Shown here: positions 1-8,162 of the stretch, piece after piece
Numbering within the stretch: position 1 is the stretch's first letter
How the letters are laid out: each line of letters starts with the position of its first letter
Assembly (NCBI RefSeq): GCF_019334315.1
Contig: NZ_JAHWGL010000020.1
Location: 1 to 62,738 of the forward strand
DNA from: Hymenobacter profundi
GTDB lineage: Bacteria > Bacteroidota > Bacteroidia > Cytophagales > Hymenobacteraceae
Length of the DNA stretch: 62,738 nucleotides
Reading direction: 5' to 3'
Notes under the pieces: model-generated
Told to the model about the DNA's origin: nothing
The model's database searches: none
Seen by the model: the letters and a program-made list of their open reading frames with translations, nothing else
Position numbers and translations under genes: made by a program

Positions 1-68
1 TGTGAACGAGTCGTTGCCATGAGATTCGTGCTGACGTGATAAGGTCCTTCGCAAGCTCAGGATGACAG
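1..68. repeat. Partial palindromic intergenic repeat (right arm)
   Basis: The window opens inside a copy of the long palindromic repeat family described at 26004 and 27576. The right arm at 37-68 reads TGATAAGGTCCTTCGCAAGC and continues into TCAGGATGACAG; the left arm lies outside the window. Upstream of the arm, AACGAGTCGTT resembles loop sequence in the copies at 26004 and 27576. It precedes a rightward gene, so it may follow the 3' end of the gene before the window. Confidence 0.8.
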
Positions 69-113
69 GTGAAATGGGCTGAATGACAGCCGCATTTACA
101 ATACATTTGTTTG

Positions 114-1481
114 ATGCCTACTACCCCCGCCAGGCCGCTTCTCAACGCCACTTCCGTTTCCCGCGAAACGCGGCTGGCCTACGTGCTCCGGCATCTGCGC
201 ATGGCCTACCCCACATTGCCGGACATCAGCATTGGCTACGCAGACTCTCAACCTCAACTAACTGTAACGGAGGCCTCAAACAGCTTCTTCGAGCAACAAC
301 AGCCCTACCCTGCCGCTCCCAACTACCGCAAGTGGCTGGGCAGCAAGATTCCTTTCTTTTTCGACCCAAACCCCGAAAAACCGCTACTGGAACTGCTACC
401 TGATGGCCGTGCTCTCATCCATGCGGATATCATTTCGGCGGCGTTCTACCTACTCAGCGGCTGGCAGGAATACCACTCCGAGGAGCGCGACCAGCATGGC
501 CGTTTTCCCTACGCGGCCAGCGTGCAGAAGCAGTATGATTTCGTGACAGTGCCGGTAGTGAACTACTATTTCGACGTAATGAAAACGGCCGTGGAGCACG
601 CAACCGGCCAGTCCCTACCCCCGCGCCGCTGGGCTAATAATGCACCCTTCGCCGCCTGCATTACCCACGACGTTGACAACCTCTACAGCGCCTGGAAAGC
701 GCCCGCCAAAGCCGCCTGGCAGCGCCGCGACTGGCTGGGTTTTGGGCGGCAGCTGTGGCGGCATTTCACCCGCAAAGATGCCTGGGACAATTTAGAAGAA
801 GTGCAGGAGGCCGTGGCGGCATATGGGGCCAAAAGCACGTTTTTTTTCCTCACCGAACACCGCGAAGCGGCTGATGGCACGCCCAATGCTGACTATAGCA
901 TTCAGCGGCATCTACCTCAGTTGCAACGGCTAGCTGCAACAGGTGCCGAAATACAATTGCACGGCAGTATTGGCACCAGTACTGATGCGCGTCGGGTGAT
1001 GGAGGAAACATCGGTGCTGCCTATTAACCGGGCATTTCCTGCCATTCGCTTCCACTATTTGAATTGGGAACCGCGCACGACGCCCGCTTTGCTGGAGGAT
1101 GTCGTGTTTGAGTATGATTCGACCTTGGGTTTTGCCGAGCATTTCGGCTTTCGTAATTCGTGTTGCCTACCCTTTCATCCGTTCAATTTTCAGTCCGGTG
1201 AAACCTGCCGCTTCCTCGAAATCCCCCTCAATGTGATGGACACCACGCTCCATCACCCGCGCTACCTCCAACTGTCCCCCGACGAAGTATTATCCGCGCT
1301 GATTCCGATGCTTCTGGAAATAGAACTGTTTGGCGGGGTGTGCACGGTGCTCTGGCACAACCAGAACTTCGACCCAGCCAACATGCACAACGGTCCGCGC
1401 CAGTTCCACGAGCTGATGCGCTACCTTCGCAGCCGGGGCGCCGCCTTCCTGACGGGCACGGAGGTGAGTACAGCCATGTAG
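114..1481 (+). CDS. Polysaccharide deacetylase-like protein
   Basis: This 455-residue protein has an N-terminal region typical of Bacteroidetes deacetylase-like proteins, followed by a NodB-like (carbohydrate esterase 4) barrel. The metal-site motif THDVD lies near residues 184-188, a strand containing KSTFFF near 240-245, and an HGS motif near 283 that matches the second metal-binding motif. Family members remove acyl groups from N-acetylated polysaccharides, but several relatives of this long type are uncharacterised. I chose ATG 114; the TTG directly before it is also in frame. A flippase gene follows in the same direction, which fits a role in surface polysaccharide. The stop codon lies inside a palindromic repeat arm. 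The substrate is unknown. Confidence 0.82.
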   Translation: MPTTPARPLLNATSVSRETRLAYVLRHLRMAYPTLPDISIGYADSQPQLTVTEASNSFFEQQQPYPAAPNYRKWLGSKIPFFFDPNPEKPLLELLPDGRALIHADIISAAFYLLSGWQEYHSEERDQHGRFPYAASVQKQYDFVTVPVVNYYFDVMKTAVEHATGQSLPPRRWANNAPFAACITHDVDNLYSAWKAPAKAAWQRRDWLGFGRQLWRHFTRKDAWDNLEEVQEAVAAYGAKSTFFFLTEHREAADGTPNADYSIQRHLPQLQRLAATGAEIQLHGSIGTSTDARRVMEETSVLPINRAFPAIRFHYLNWEPRTTPALLEDVVFEYDSTLGFAEHFGFRNSCCLPFHPFNFQSGETCRFLEIPLNVMDTTLHHPRYLQLSPDEVLSALIPMLLEIELFGGVCTVLWHNQNFDPANMHNGPRQFHELMRYLRSRGAAFLTGTEVSTAM

Positions 1482-1573
1482 GGGCGCCTTGCAGGCGCCC
1501 GCCGCTGCATGTCTGCGCCTACCGTATCAACCACACATCAGCAACGAGGGGCGCCTTGTAGGCGCCCCTACAT
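1476..1573. repeat. GGGGCGCC inverted repeat spanning a stop codon
   Basis: ATGTAGGGGCGCC at 1476-1488 is perfectly inverted at 1561-1573. Each end also holds a smaller palindrome of the form GGGGCGCC-TTGYAG-GCGCCC. The left arm contains the last Met codon and the TAG stop of the upstream gene. The element fills the gap between deacetylase and flippase genes and is followed by CATTTCACCATTTCACC, a member of another small repeat family. It could fold as a large hairpin in the transcript and act as terminator or mRNA-end protector. Confidence 0.85.
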
Positions 1574-1590
1574 TTCACCATTTCACCGCT

Positions 1591-3060
1591 TTGGGTATCG
1601 TTCGGCGGCAGGGGCTGCGTAATACTATCATTTCCTACTTCGGGCTGGGGCTGGGGTTCGTGAACACCACGTTTCTGCTGCCACGGTTTCTGGAGCCGGG
1701 ACAGTTGGGCCTCACGCAGGTGCTGGTGAGCATCGCCACCATTTACGCCCAACTCTCCGCGTTTGGGTTTGCCAGCGCAGGCATCCGGTTCTTCCCCTAT
1801 TTCCGCGATGCCGAGCGGCGCCACCACGGCTTTCTACCGTTGCTGCTGGGTGTACCGTTGCTGGGCTTTGGGGTGATGACGGCGTTGTTTTTTCTCGGCA
1901 AGCCGCTGCTGCTCAGCCTCTACACCGAACGAGCCGCCATAGCCACTTACTACCCCTGGATAGCCGTACTAGCCCTCTTCACGCTGCTCTATTCCTTGCA
2001 GGATGCCTACCTGAAAGGACTGTACCACACAGCGTTTTCGTCGTTTTTGCAGGAGGTGCTGCTGCGCGTGCTAATTGCGGGTGTGGCCTTGCTGTTTGGG
2101 TTGGGCTACCTTTCCTTTCCGCAGTTTGTACTGGCTTATCTGGGGGTGAATAGCGGACTTACGCTGCTACTAACGGCCTACCTCGCCTATATTAGAGAGC
2201 TGCATTTGCAGCCTACGCAGGAGGTACTGCACGTGCGGCCAGTGCGCGAGCTGTTGGGTTTTGGGGCGTTTGCGCTGCTCTCGAATATTTCTGGCACCGT
2301 TATCACCACCATTGATGCGCTAATGCTGGGCTCCAAGGAAAGTTTGGCAGCGGCAGGCATTTACGCCATTGCCAGCAACATCAGCATTGCGTTGGTTATT
2401 CCTTCGCGGGCACTCAACAAGATTGCGTTTCCCCTGCTGGCCGATTACTGGAAAGACGAGGACCTACCGCGCATGGCGGCTTTCTACCGCAACACCACGC
2501 GCTTGCTCACGGTGCTGGGCTGCTGGTTGGCGTTGGGCATCGGCCTGAACTTGGACTTTATTTACCACTTGATCCACCGGCCAGCCTACGCGGCGGGCAC
2601 GGTAGCGGTGCTTCTACTCTTGGGAGGTCGACTATTAGACAGTATCACCGGCCTCAATGGACTAATTGTCGTCACCTCCCCGCGCTACCGCTACGATCTG
2701 ATTTTCAACGCGTCGCTGGCACTTGCTACGGTCGGATTGAACCTGTTGCTGATTCCTCGCTTCGGGCTGACAGGCGCGGCGATGGCGGCCCTACTTTCCT
2801 TAGCGGGTATCAACCTGGCGCGCACATGGTTTGTGTGGCATAGCTACCGTATGCAACCATTTACATGGCGAATTGCTGGGGTTCTCGTGGTTGCGGTAAC
2901 AGCTGGCGCGGCGGCGTGGGCGGTGCCTTTCGTGCATTCCTACCTCCTCACGATGCTCTTGCGCTCTGCGGTGCTCACGGGGCTGTATGGGGGCTTGTTA
3001 TTGGCACTGGGCTTGGTGCCGGAGGCCGGGCCGTGGCTACGCAAGCTGCGCGGCCGCTGA
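1591..3060 (+). CDS. Oligosaccharide flippase family protein
   Basis: This is a 489-residue polytopic membrane protein with about 12-14 hydrophobic segments, of the Wzx-type polysaccharide transport family in the MATE/MOP superfamily. It probably moves lipid-linked sugars across the inner membrane. The frame is open back to 1489, but that stretch lies inside the GGGGCGCC repeat, so I place the start at TTG 1591, giving the N-terminus MGIVRRQGLRNTIISYFGLG, which begins just before the first membrane segment. It follows the deacetylase-like gene, consistent with a surface glycan locus, although no polymerase or glycosyltransferase cluster adjoins it. Transported sugar unknown. Confidence 0.87.
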   Translation: MGIVRRQGLRNTIISYFGLGLGFVNTTFLLPRFLEPGQLGLTQVLVSIATIYAQLSAFGFASAGIRFFPYFRDAERRHHGFLPLLLGVPLLGFGVMTALFFLGKPLLLSLYTERAAIATYYPWIAVLALFTLLYSLQDAYLKGLYHTAFSSFLQEVLLRVLIAGVALLFGLGYLSFPQFVLAYLGVNSGLTLLLTAYLAYIRELHLQPTQEVLHVRPVRELLGFGAFALLSNISGTVITTIDALMLGSKESLAAAGIYAIASNISIALVIPSRALNKIAFPLLADYWKDEDLPRMAAFYRNTTRLLTVLGCWLALGIGLNLDFIYHLIHRPAYAAGTVAVLLLLGGRLLDSITGLNGLIVVTSPRYRYDLIFNASLALATVGLNLLLIPRFGLTGAAMAALLSLAGINLARTWFVWHSYRMQPFTWRIAGVLVVAVTAGAAAWAVPFVHSYLLTMLLRSAVLTGLYGGLLLALGLVPEAGPWLRKLRGR

Positions 3061-3174
3061 GTTTTGCGGTGCTCAGCCGCTCTTTCATTCCTATTTTATC
3101 TGGAATGCGATGCTTCTCTTCTTCTGAAATACTACTCTTCTACTCTGTCATTTCTTAATCGGATAGGCACTCAT

Positions 3175-3182
3175 TACCTTCG
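3175..3182 (+). promoter_or_regulatory. Probable -7 element of rpiA
   Basis: TACCTTCG matches the Bacteroidetes -7 consensus TAnnTTTG at seven of eight positions. It lies 27 bases before the rpiA ATG, giving a predicted leader of about 20 bases. No clear -33 element was identified. Confidence 0.55.
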
Positions 3183-3209
3183 CCCTACCCTTTCATCTCA
3201 TCAACTACC

Positions 3210-3956
3210 ATGTCTACTACGCCTACCCTGCAAGAACTGGAAAAACAAGCCGCCGCTACTGCTGCCCTCCGTTGGGTGCGCGACGGCATGCTGGTAGGCC
3301 TGGGCACAGGTAGCACGGCGGCGCCTTTCATTCGGGCACTGGGTGAGGCAATGCGCACCGGCCAGTTGCGGGTGCAGGCTACGGCTACCTCCGAAGCCAG
3401 CGCGGCTCTGGCCCGCGAAGTAGGCATTCCGCTGGTGCCGCCCCAACGCGGCATGCGCTTCGACCTGACAGTGGATGGGGCCGATGAACTGGACCCACAG
3501 CTGCGCCTGATTAAAGGCGGCGGCGGGGCACTGCTCCGCGAGAAAGTATTGGCTACGGCCTCCAACTACCTCCTGATCGTAGCCGATTCGTCGAAAGCGG
3601 TGTCGCAGTTGGGCAAGTTTCCGCTTCCCTTGGAAGTGGTGCCGTTTGCCCTACCCTGGGTGATGGATGCCGTGGCGGAGCTGGGTGCCAACCCTGTGGT
3701 GCGCGTCAGCAAAACCGACACCACGCAATACGTGCTTTCCGACCAGGGCAACTTGTTGGTAGACTGCCACTTTAATCAGATCAACGACCCACAACAGCTC
3801 GCCACGCAACTCAAGACTATTCCTGGCCTGGTAGAACACGGGCTGTTTTTGGGTCTGGCCAACGCCGCCCTGGTAGCCTGCGGCGAGCAAGTGCAGGTAC
3901 TGCAAGCCGGTACAACGCCGATGCCCGTAGCATCTTTCACCGACTTTCCGGGGTAG
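3210..3956 (+). CDS. rpiA: Ribose-5-phosphate isomerase A
   Basis: The 248-residue protein interconverts ribose 5-phosphate and ribulose 5-phosphate in the non-oxidative pentose phosphate pathway. It carries the family motifs GTGSTA (residues 32-37, phosphate binding), DGADE (89-93, catalytic aspartates) and KGGGGALLREK (102-112, catalytic lysine and glutamate). Length is slightly above the usual 220-230 residues. It is a single-gene unit with its own promoter, and its end is convergent with the gene at 3992-4441. Confidence 0.97.
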   Translation: MSTTPTLQELEKQAAATAALRWVRDGMLVGLGTGSTAAPFIRALGEAMRTGQLRVQATATSEASAALAREVGIPLVPPQRGMRFDLTVDGADELDPQLRLIKGGGGALLREKVLATASNYLLIVADSSKAVSQLGKFPLPLEVVPFALPWVMDAVAELGANPVVRVSKTDTTQYVLSDQGNLLVDCHFNQINDPQQLATQLKTIPGLVEHGLFLGLANAALVACGEQVQVLQAGTTPMPVASFTDFPG

Positions 3957-3967
3957 CAGGAAAACAG

Positions 3968-3995
3968 ATAATAAGAAGTTGCCGCGTCTTATTAT
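3968..3995. terminator. Weak AT-rich hairpin between convergent genes
   Basis: ATAATAAGA pairs perfectly with TCTTATTAT across a 10-base loop. It sits between the rpiA stop and the stop of the leftward gene at 3992, whose last codons it overlaps. The stem is short and AT-rich, so it may be a weak bidirectional terminator. Confidence 0.4.
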
Positions 3996-4441
3996 ACAGC
4001 CACCCCCGAGAGTGCAGATGCAGAAAGCGACCCAGGAGAGCGAAACTTTACCTCTCGTAGCCAAGCATACGCCGACTCCACATCATCGAACGTGACCACC
4101 ACAGGACCATCTATCTGATACATAGCAACATTAGTCCAGAACTGCGTTTCTATGTTGGGCGAGTACGTCCAAGCAAGGTATTCGATGGTGGACAGCTTTA
4201 TGCGTGGTAGGCACTCCGTTGCCAACCACGAGGCCACTTCCGGCGACAGGCTGGTAACGCTGGTATTATCATTGAGCACGCGCACGTAGTTTTTCCGCAG
4301 AAAGCACCGTGCCACGGCTATGCAGCCCTCCTGAACCGATTTTCGGGTCAGGTCGCCTTGCCAATCCAAGTACAACCAATCATTCTTCACATCGTGGAAA
4401 ACAGAAAGGGCTGATGTAGTAGCGAGTAACTGTAGATGCAT
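3992..4441 (-). CDS. Hypothetical protein, possibly STAS-like
   Basis: A 149-residue soluble protein with no signal peptide. The alternating strand-helix pattern, with an early strand ending in a D-x-Q-G-D stretch near residue 30, recalls the small STAS/SpoIIAA-like regulatory fold that is common in Hymenobacter-type genomes, but I cannot show a conserved active serine. It stands alone, convergent with rpiA, with a 300-base AT-rich upstream region. ATG 4441 is the first start in frame. Function unknown. Confidence 0.65.
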   Translation of the reverse strand: MHLQLLATTSALSVFHDVKNDWLYLDWQGDLTRKSVQEGCIAVARCFLRKNYVRVLNDNTSVTSLSPEVASWLATECLPRIKLSTIEYLAWTYSPNIETQFWTNVAMYQIDGPVVVTFDDVESAYAWLREVKFRSPGSLSASALSGVAV

Positions 4442-4743
4442 AGGGTGGATGTAGGGTGAGAAAAGTAGCGGAGAGCAGCAAACGCGTTTAGAATAATTTG
4501 ATTATCGCCTCTTTTCAGGATCAGAGCAAAAGGCAGGCCTTTAATACAAGTTTTGTTTCGCACTTGCGTGCAATAAAGCAATATAACAGTAGAATAAAAC
4601 AAGTAATAGGCAGAATTTACCCGCAGATGCAGCCTTTTACTTTTTTGTTCCATTCTAATGCAGAAGACAAAATTTTATACCACTCGTAAATCCACCCATA
4701 ACTTCTACTTCGTAGGTATAGGCCTCATAAAAAAAGCACTCTC
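4442..4743. other. AT-rich intergenic region
   Basis: About 300 bases of clearly lower GC content than the flanking genes. It should hold the promoter of the leftward gene ending at 3992. I see no convincing -7 element, hairpin, RNA gene or conserved open frame; the short frame on the plus strand around 4498-4689 has the composition of noncoding DNA. Confidence 0.5.
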
Positions 4744-4929
4744 GTGGCCCAGTCCAAACCAGCCGTAGAAAATCTGTTCCAAAATGAAATTTATTTAGAG
4801 GCCATCCTGCGCCAGCAGGCGCAGCAGATGGTAGGGCGCCCTGGCTGGCCTGATACAGTGGCCGCCATCTATCAGTGCTTGCTCAATCAGATTGAAGCCG
4901 ATGTATCGGCTGGCCCTTGCCCGCGCTAG
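4744..4929 (+). CDS. Possible small hypothetical protein
   Basis: A 61-residue frame starting at GTG 4744. It is acidic to neutral, probably helical, with a Q-rich stretch QQAQQM and a GRPGWP turn, and its codons resemble neighbouring genes better than chance antisense frames do. It overlaps the last 47 bases of the convergent EcsC-family gene. No recognised domain, no clear promoter and a non-ATG start keep this uncertain. Confidence 0.4.
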   Translation: MAQSKPAVENLFQNEIYLEAILRQQAQQMVGRPGWPDTVAAIYQCLLNQIEADVSAGPCPR

Positions 4930-5671
4930 TCAGCGGCTGGCTCTCTAGCTCCTTCAACCAACGCAGGCGGTAGCAGTAACGAGCCGTGCTCCCCAGCTGT
5001 TCTAAGAGTTTATAGTTAGCAACTGCGCCCACCGCAGCCCCTACCACCGGGAGCAGCTGTGCCAGCTTGGCCAAATCAATATAATCCCGGTACTCCTGCT
5101 GAAACGTACGCCAATCGAACTCAGCCGCTGTAGGTGGTAGCGTTTTCGCATACGCATCCCAATCGGCCAGCCGGCGATACACTGCGTTGCGCGTATGCTG
5201 GCTGGAAAACGTGAGTTGGAAGATGTGGAGCAGGTAGAGCCGCTCTGGGTAGGCACGTACATCGTGCCCGTAGAATGCCGCTATATCGAACAACAGCTTC
5301 AGCTTAATCCCCAACAGCAACGGAAAATCGGCTAGCCCGAGCAAAAATCCGCCGGCGCCCGTGGCAGCGCCTTCCACGGTAGCCGCGTGGCGGTAGTGCC
5401 GAATGCGCTTATCTACCAACGTTTCCCGCTCTTGCAAAGAGGCCGCCAACAATGGCCGACGCGTGATGTACGCAGAGCCCGCCAACACGCCGCGCACCAT
5501 GTGCTTGATGGTGGCTGTCACAGCCTGATGCACGCGCTCGGGCAACAGGCCATTCAGCCGGGTTTGTACACGGTGCGTTAGTCGGTTCAGCCAGGAGGGC
5601 GGCCGTTGCATCCGTTTCTGCCACGCTTGCAGCTCGGCGTAAACTTGCTTTTCGTAGGGCGTCATCGTCAT
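4883..5671 (-). CDS. EcsC family protein
   Basis: The 262-residue protein matches the EcsC family in length and pattern: a charged N-terminus, a glycine-rich hydrophobic segment around 104-130 (GAATGAGGFLLGLADFPLLL) and a C-terminal region with a glycine/alanine-rich stretch (VVGAAVGAVANY). EcsC in Bacillus accompanies an ABC transporter, but the molecular role of stand-alone members is not established. It is the last gene of a leftward series and starts 61 bases after the Gfo/Idh-type gene. A second in-frame ATG lies two codons downstream. Confidence 0.85.
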   Translation of the reverse strand: MTMTPYEKQVYAELQAWQKRMQRPPSWLNRLTHRVQTRLNGLLPERVHQAVTATIKHMVRGVLAGSAYITRRPLLAASLQERETLVDKRIRHYRHAATVEGAATGAGGFLLGLADFPLLLGIKLKLLFDIAAFYGHDVRAYPERLYLLHIFQLTFSSQHTRNAVYRRLADWDAYAKTLPPTAAEFDWRTFQQEYRDYIDLAKLAQLLPVVGAAVGAVANYKLLEQLGSTARYCYRLRWLKELESQPLTSAGKGQPIHRLQSD

Positions 5672-5732
5672 ATAGCCGTCCGTTGGGTTCTCTGGCTATA
5701 TACGGACGCGGACCTGCGCGGGCCGTGGCGCT

Positions 5733-6761
5733 CTACCCTCGCAACTGGTAGATGCGCTCTATTATCTCCACTACTTTCACGCCATCCGAGGCGTTTGTCA
5801 CCACATCGGCGGGATGCTTTACTGCTTGCACGATGTCGTCAATCACTTGCACGTGGTTGGCGGCGCTACCCTGGTAGGCGCCGTAGTGGTTGGCTGGATT
5901 AGTAGGCGGCAATGGGGGCAACTCATAATTGCGCAGGTGACAGGCAGCCACCTGATCCAGATACTGGCCACCCAGGCGTACGCTACCGTGCTCGGCTACC
6001 ACGGTCAGGGAGCTTTCCAGGTTCTGGTCCCACACGGCCGTGCTGTATTGCAAAGTGCCCGCGCCACCGCGCACCAAGTCAAACGTCACCAGCCCTGAGT
6101 CTTCGAACTCTGTGAGCGTTTGATGGTTGAAATCGTGAAAGCGGGCCGCGATGTTGGTGATGTCGCCGAACACCCAGTAGAGCAAGTCTACGAAGTGGCT
6201 GAACTGTGTGAACAGCGTGCCGCCATCCTGCGCCTGCGTGCCGCGCCAGCTGCCAGGCTGGTAATAGCGGGCGTCGCGGTTCCAGAAGCAGTTGATCTGC
6301 ACGAGGTATATCTGCCCAAGGTGACCTTCCTCGTAGATCTGTTTCAGCCAGCGGGCAGGGGGCGAGTAGCGGTTCTGCATCACCCCAAAAGCCAACCGGC
6401 CTACCCGAGTGGCGGCATCTACCACTGCCTGGGCATCGGCGGCGTGCAGGGCCAGGGGCTTTTCTACCACCACGTGCAAACCATGCTGCAAACCAGCCAG
6501 CGCCTGCGGTGCGTGCAGGTGATTAGGCGTAGCTATGGTCAGCACATCGGCAGCGGGGCCGGCTGCCAGGTAGGCATCCAGCGACGCGAAAAACGGTACG
6601 TCGGGAAACTCAGCCGCTACCGAGGCCGGCAAGGCCGGATCGATATCGATGAGGGCAACCAAGTGCGCACCGGCCTGTCGGGCAACCAGCGCCGCGTGGC
6701 GGCGGCCGATGTGCCCCACTCCACAAACAGCGAAACGGACGGCGGCAAGAGATTCAGCCAA
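5733..6761 (-). CDS. Gfo/Idh/MocA family oxidoreductase, WbpB/WlbA-like
   Basis: A 342-residue NAD(P)-dependent sugar dehydrogenase. The Rossmann motif CGVGHIGRRH lies at 13-22 and the EKP motif at 100-102, where the lysine is the catalytic base. The WNRDARYY and WRGT...DGG pattern near 165-185 resembles UDP-N-acetylglucosaminuronate 3-dehydrogenases (WbpB/WlbA), so the substrate may be a nucleotide sugar acid; this assignment is inferred. The start is TTG 6761; no ATG lies near the Rossmann motif. A DegT/DnrJ-type aminotransferase, the usual partner that aminates the 3-keto sugar, is encoded in the same direction at 8163-9311. Confidence 0.88.
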   Translation of the reverse strand: MAESLAAVRFAVCGVGHIGRRHAALVARQAGAHLVALIDIDPALPASVAAEFPDVPFFASLDAYLAAGPAADVLTIATPNHLHAPQALAGLQHGLHVVVEKPLALHAADAQAVVDAATRVGRLAFGVMQNRYSPPARWLKQIYEEGHLGQIYLVQINCFWNRDARYYQPGSWRGTQAQDGGTLFTQFSHFVDLLYWVFGDITNIAARFHDFNHQTLTEFEDSGLVTFDLVRGGAGTLQYSTAVWDQNLESSLTVVAEHGSVRLGGQYLDQVAACHLRNYELPPLPPTNPANHYGAYQGSAANHVQVIDDIVQAVKHPADVVTNASDGVKVVEIIERIYQLRG

Positions 6762-6907
6762 CGGGGTGTAGGAAAGAAGCTAAAGAGCCGCAAGCTGCAA
6801 AAAAACGTGGGGTTTTGCACGCTCGGCCCTACCCCACATTTTTGCGGCTACCCTGTTGGCAAATGTCTACTATCTATAGAATGAATGACCGCAAACTGAG
6901 CAGCCGC

Positions 6908-7714
6908 TTACAGTAGCTTCTGTAGCTCTAGGAAGTTGCTATTACTCACCGTTTTGCCTGTGCAACCAAGCCGCTGGGCGCTTTTTTGAATGTTGATGAC
7001 GCGTGAGCCAGGGTTGGGGTGAGTGCTCAAAAACTCGGGCGTGCTGCTGCCGCCTTGCTTTTCGGCTTTAATGAAAAAGCCCGCCGCACCATCGCAGGAG
7101 TAATAACGCGTGCCGTTGAGGTAGATAGTGGAATACTTATCCGCTTCCGTCTCGAAGCCCCGGCTGAAGCGCAGCTGGCCCAGCCCGGCGGCAATCTGCG
7201 CCAGCTGCCCCGGATTCTTACCCAGCAAAATATTGGACAGTAAGCTGATACCGAACTGCTGCTGCAATTGCTGAATGCTGTGGCGCCGGTCGGCGTGCGC
7301 AATTTCGTGGCCCAGCACGCCCGCCAGCTGATTTTCGTTGTCAAGGAATTTAATAAGCCCCGAAAACACGTAGATGTGGCCGCCAGGCGTGGCAAAGGCA
7401 TTCTGCGTGGCGTCGTCCTTGATAATTTGCACATCCCACGGGAACTGCTTGCGGTACTTGAGGTTGCCATTATCGAGCACGCGATTCACAACGCCATCCA
7501 GCAATTGATAGGCGCGTTTGTTTTTGCTGCGCTCCAGCAGTTGGCCCTTGGCGCGATAAGTGGAGTCGGTTTGCTGAGCTACCTGGGCACCTAGTGCAAT
7601 ATCTTGCTGAACAGGCAGCAAAATAAAACCCTGTTTGGGCTGATTGATGGCAGCAACTGCTACCGCCGAAACGATGGAGAGAGGCAACCAGAGCTTAAGG
7701 AAAGAACGGCGCAT
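6908..7714 (-). CDS. M48 family metalloprotease, BepA/LoiP-like
   Basis: A 268-residue protein with an N-terminal signal or anchor segment (about residues 7-22) and the zinc site HEIAH at 136-140. The third ligand is in FETEAD at about 187-192. This layout is that of small periplasmic M48 peptidases that act on outer-membrane or misfolded envelope proteins. The C-terminal STHPNPGSR motif, typical of the family, is present near residue 235. It lies between the oxidoreductase and a small membrane protein in the leftward run, with gaps of 146 and 113 bases, so it may be separately transcribed. Confidence 0.93.
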   Translation of the reverse strand: MRRSFLKLWLPLSIVSAVAVAAINQPKQGFILLPVQQDIALGAQVAQQTDSTYRAKGQLLERSKNKRAYQLLDGVVNRVLDNGNLKYRKQFPWDVQIIKDDATQNAFATPGGHIYVFSGLIKFLDNENQLAGVLGHEIAHADRRHSIQQLQQQFGISLLSNILLGKNPGQLAQIAAGLGQLRFSRGFETEADKYSTIYLNGTRYYSCDGAAGFFIKAEKQGGSSTPEFLSTHPNPGSRVINIQKSAQRLGCTGKTVSNSNFLELQKLL

Positions 7715-7827
7715 TGCGAAAAAGAAAAGAGGACTAAAGAGAGGTGAGTAGTACGAAGCAAAGAAAAAATGGTGCCAGCTCCACTCACCACGCTTCTCTC
7801 TTATTCTGCTTCACTTATGTTCACTTC

Positions 7828-8154
7828 TCAAATCAACAGTGCCCAATACCCCAAGTAAATCATCGGCAGCAGACTACCCCAAAAAGCCACTACTCCCCAG
7901 GCCGTTAGCGGCTTCCCGGCTAACCGACGACGTACCAAGGCTACTAGCCACCCGCAAAAAGGCAGCACCCAAAGCACGAGCAACAGCATCATAAATGGTA
8001 TGAGCAAGGCCATGCTACAGTGAGGTGTTGCGTTCCGAACAGGCATTGCGTGTTGATAGAACCACCCAGCATACCCTACTACTACGCTTGAAAGCACGAG
8101 CGTTACAATTAAGTAAATGCCCTCTTGATAACGCCACCACGGTTGCCTAACCAT
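7828..8154 (-). CDS. Small membrane protein
   Basis: A 108-residue protein with three hydrophobic segments, near residues 12-32, 47-72 and 83-107, and a charged loop VRRRLAGK between the last two. I chose ATG 8154, eight bases after the stop of the aminotransferase gene, instead of extending the frame into that gene. The tight spacing suggests translation from the same mRNA. No family recognised. Confidence 0.72.
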   Translation of the reverse strand: MVRQPWWRYQEGIYLIVTLVLSSVVVGYAGWFYQHAMPVRNATPHCSMALLIPFMMLLLVLWVLPFCGWLVALVRRRLAGKPLTAWGVVAFWGSLLPMIYLGYWALLI

Positions 8155-8162
8155 TTTTACGC

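Noticed and set aside
6120..6884. Plus-strand frame of 254 codons
   Set aside because: It is antisense to the Gfo/Idh/MocA gene, whose Rossmann and EKP motifs settle the strand.
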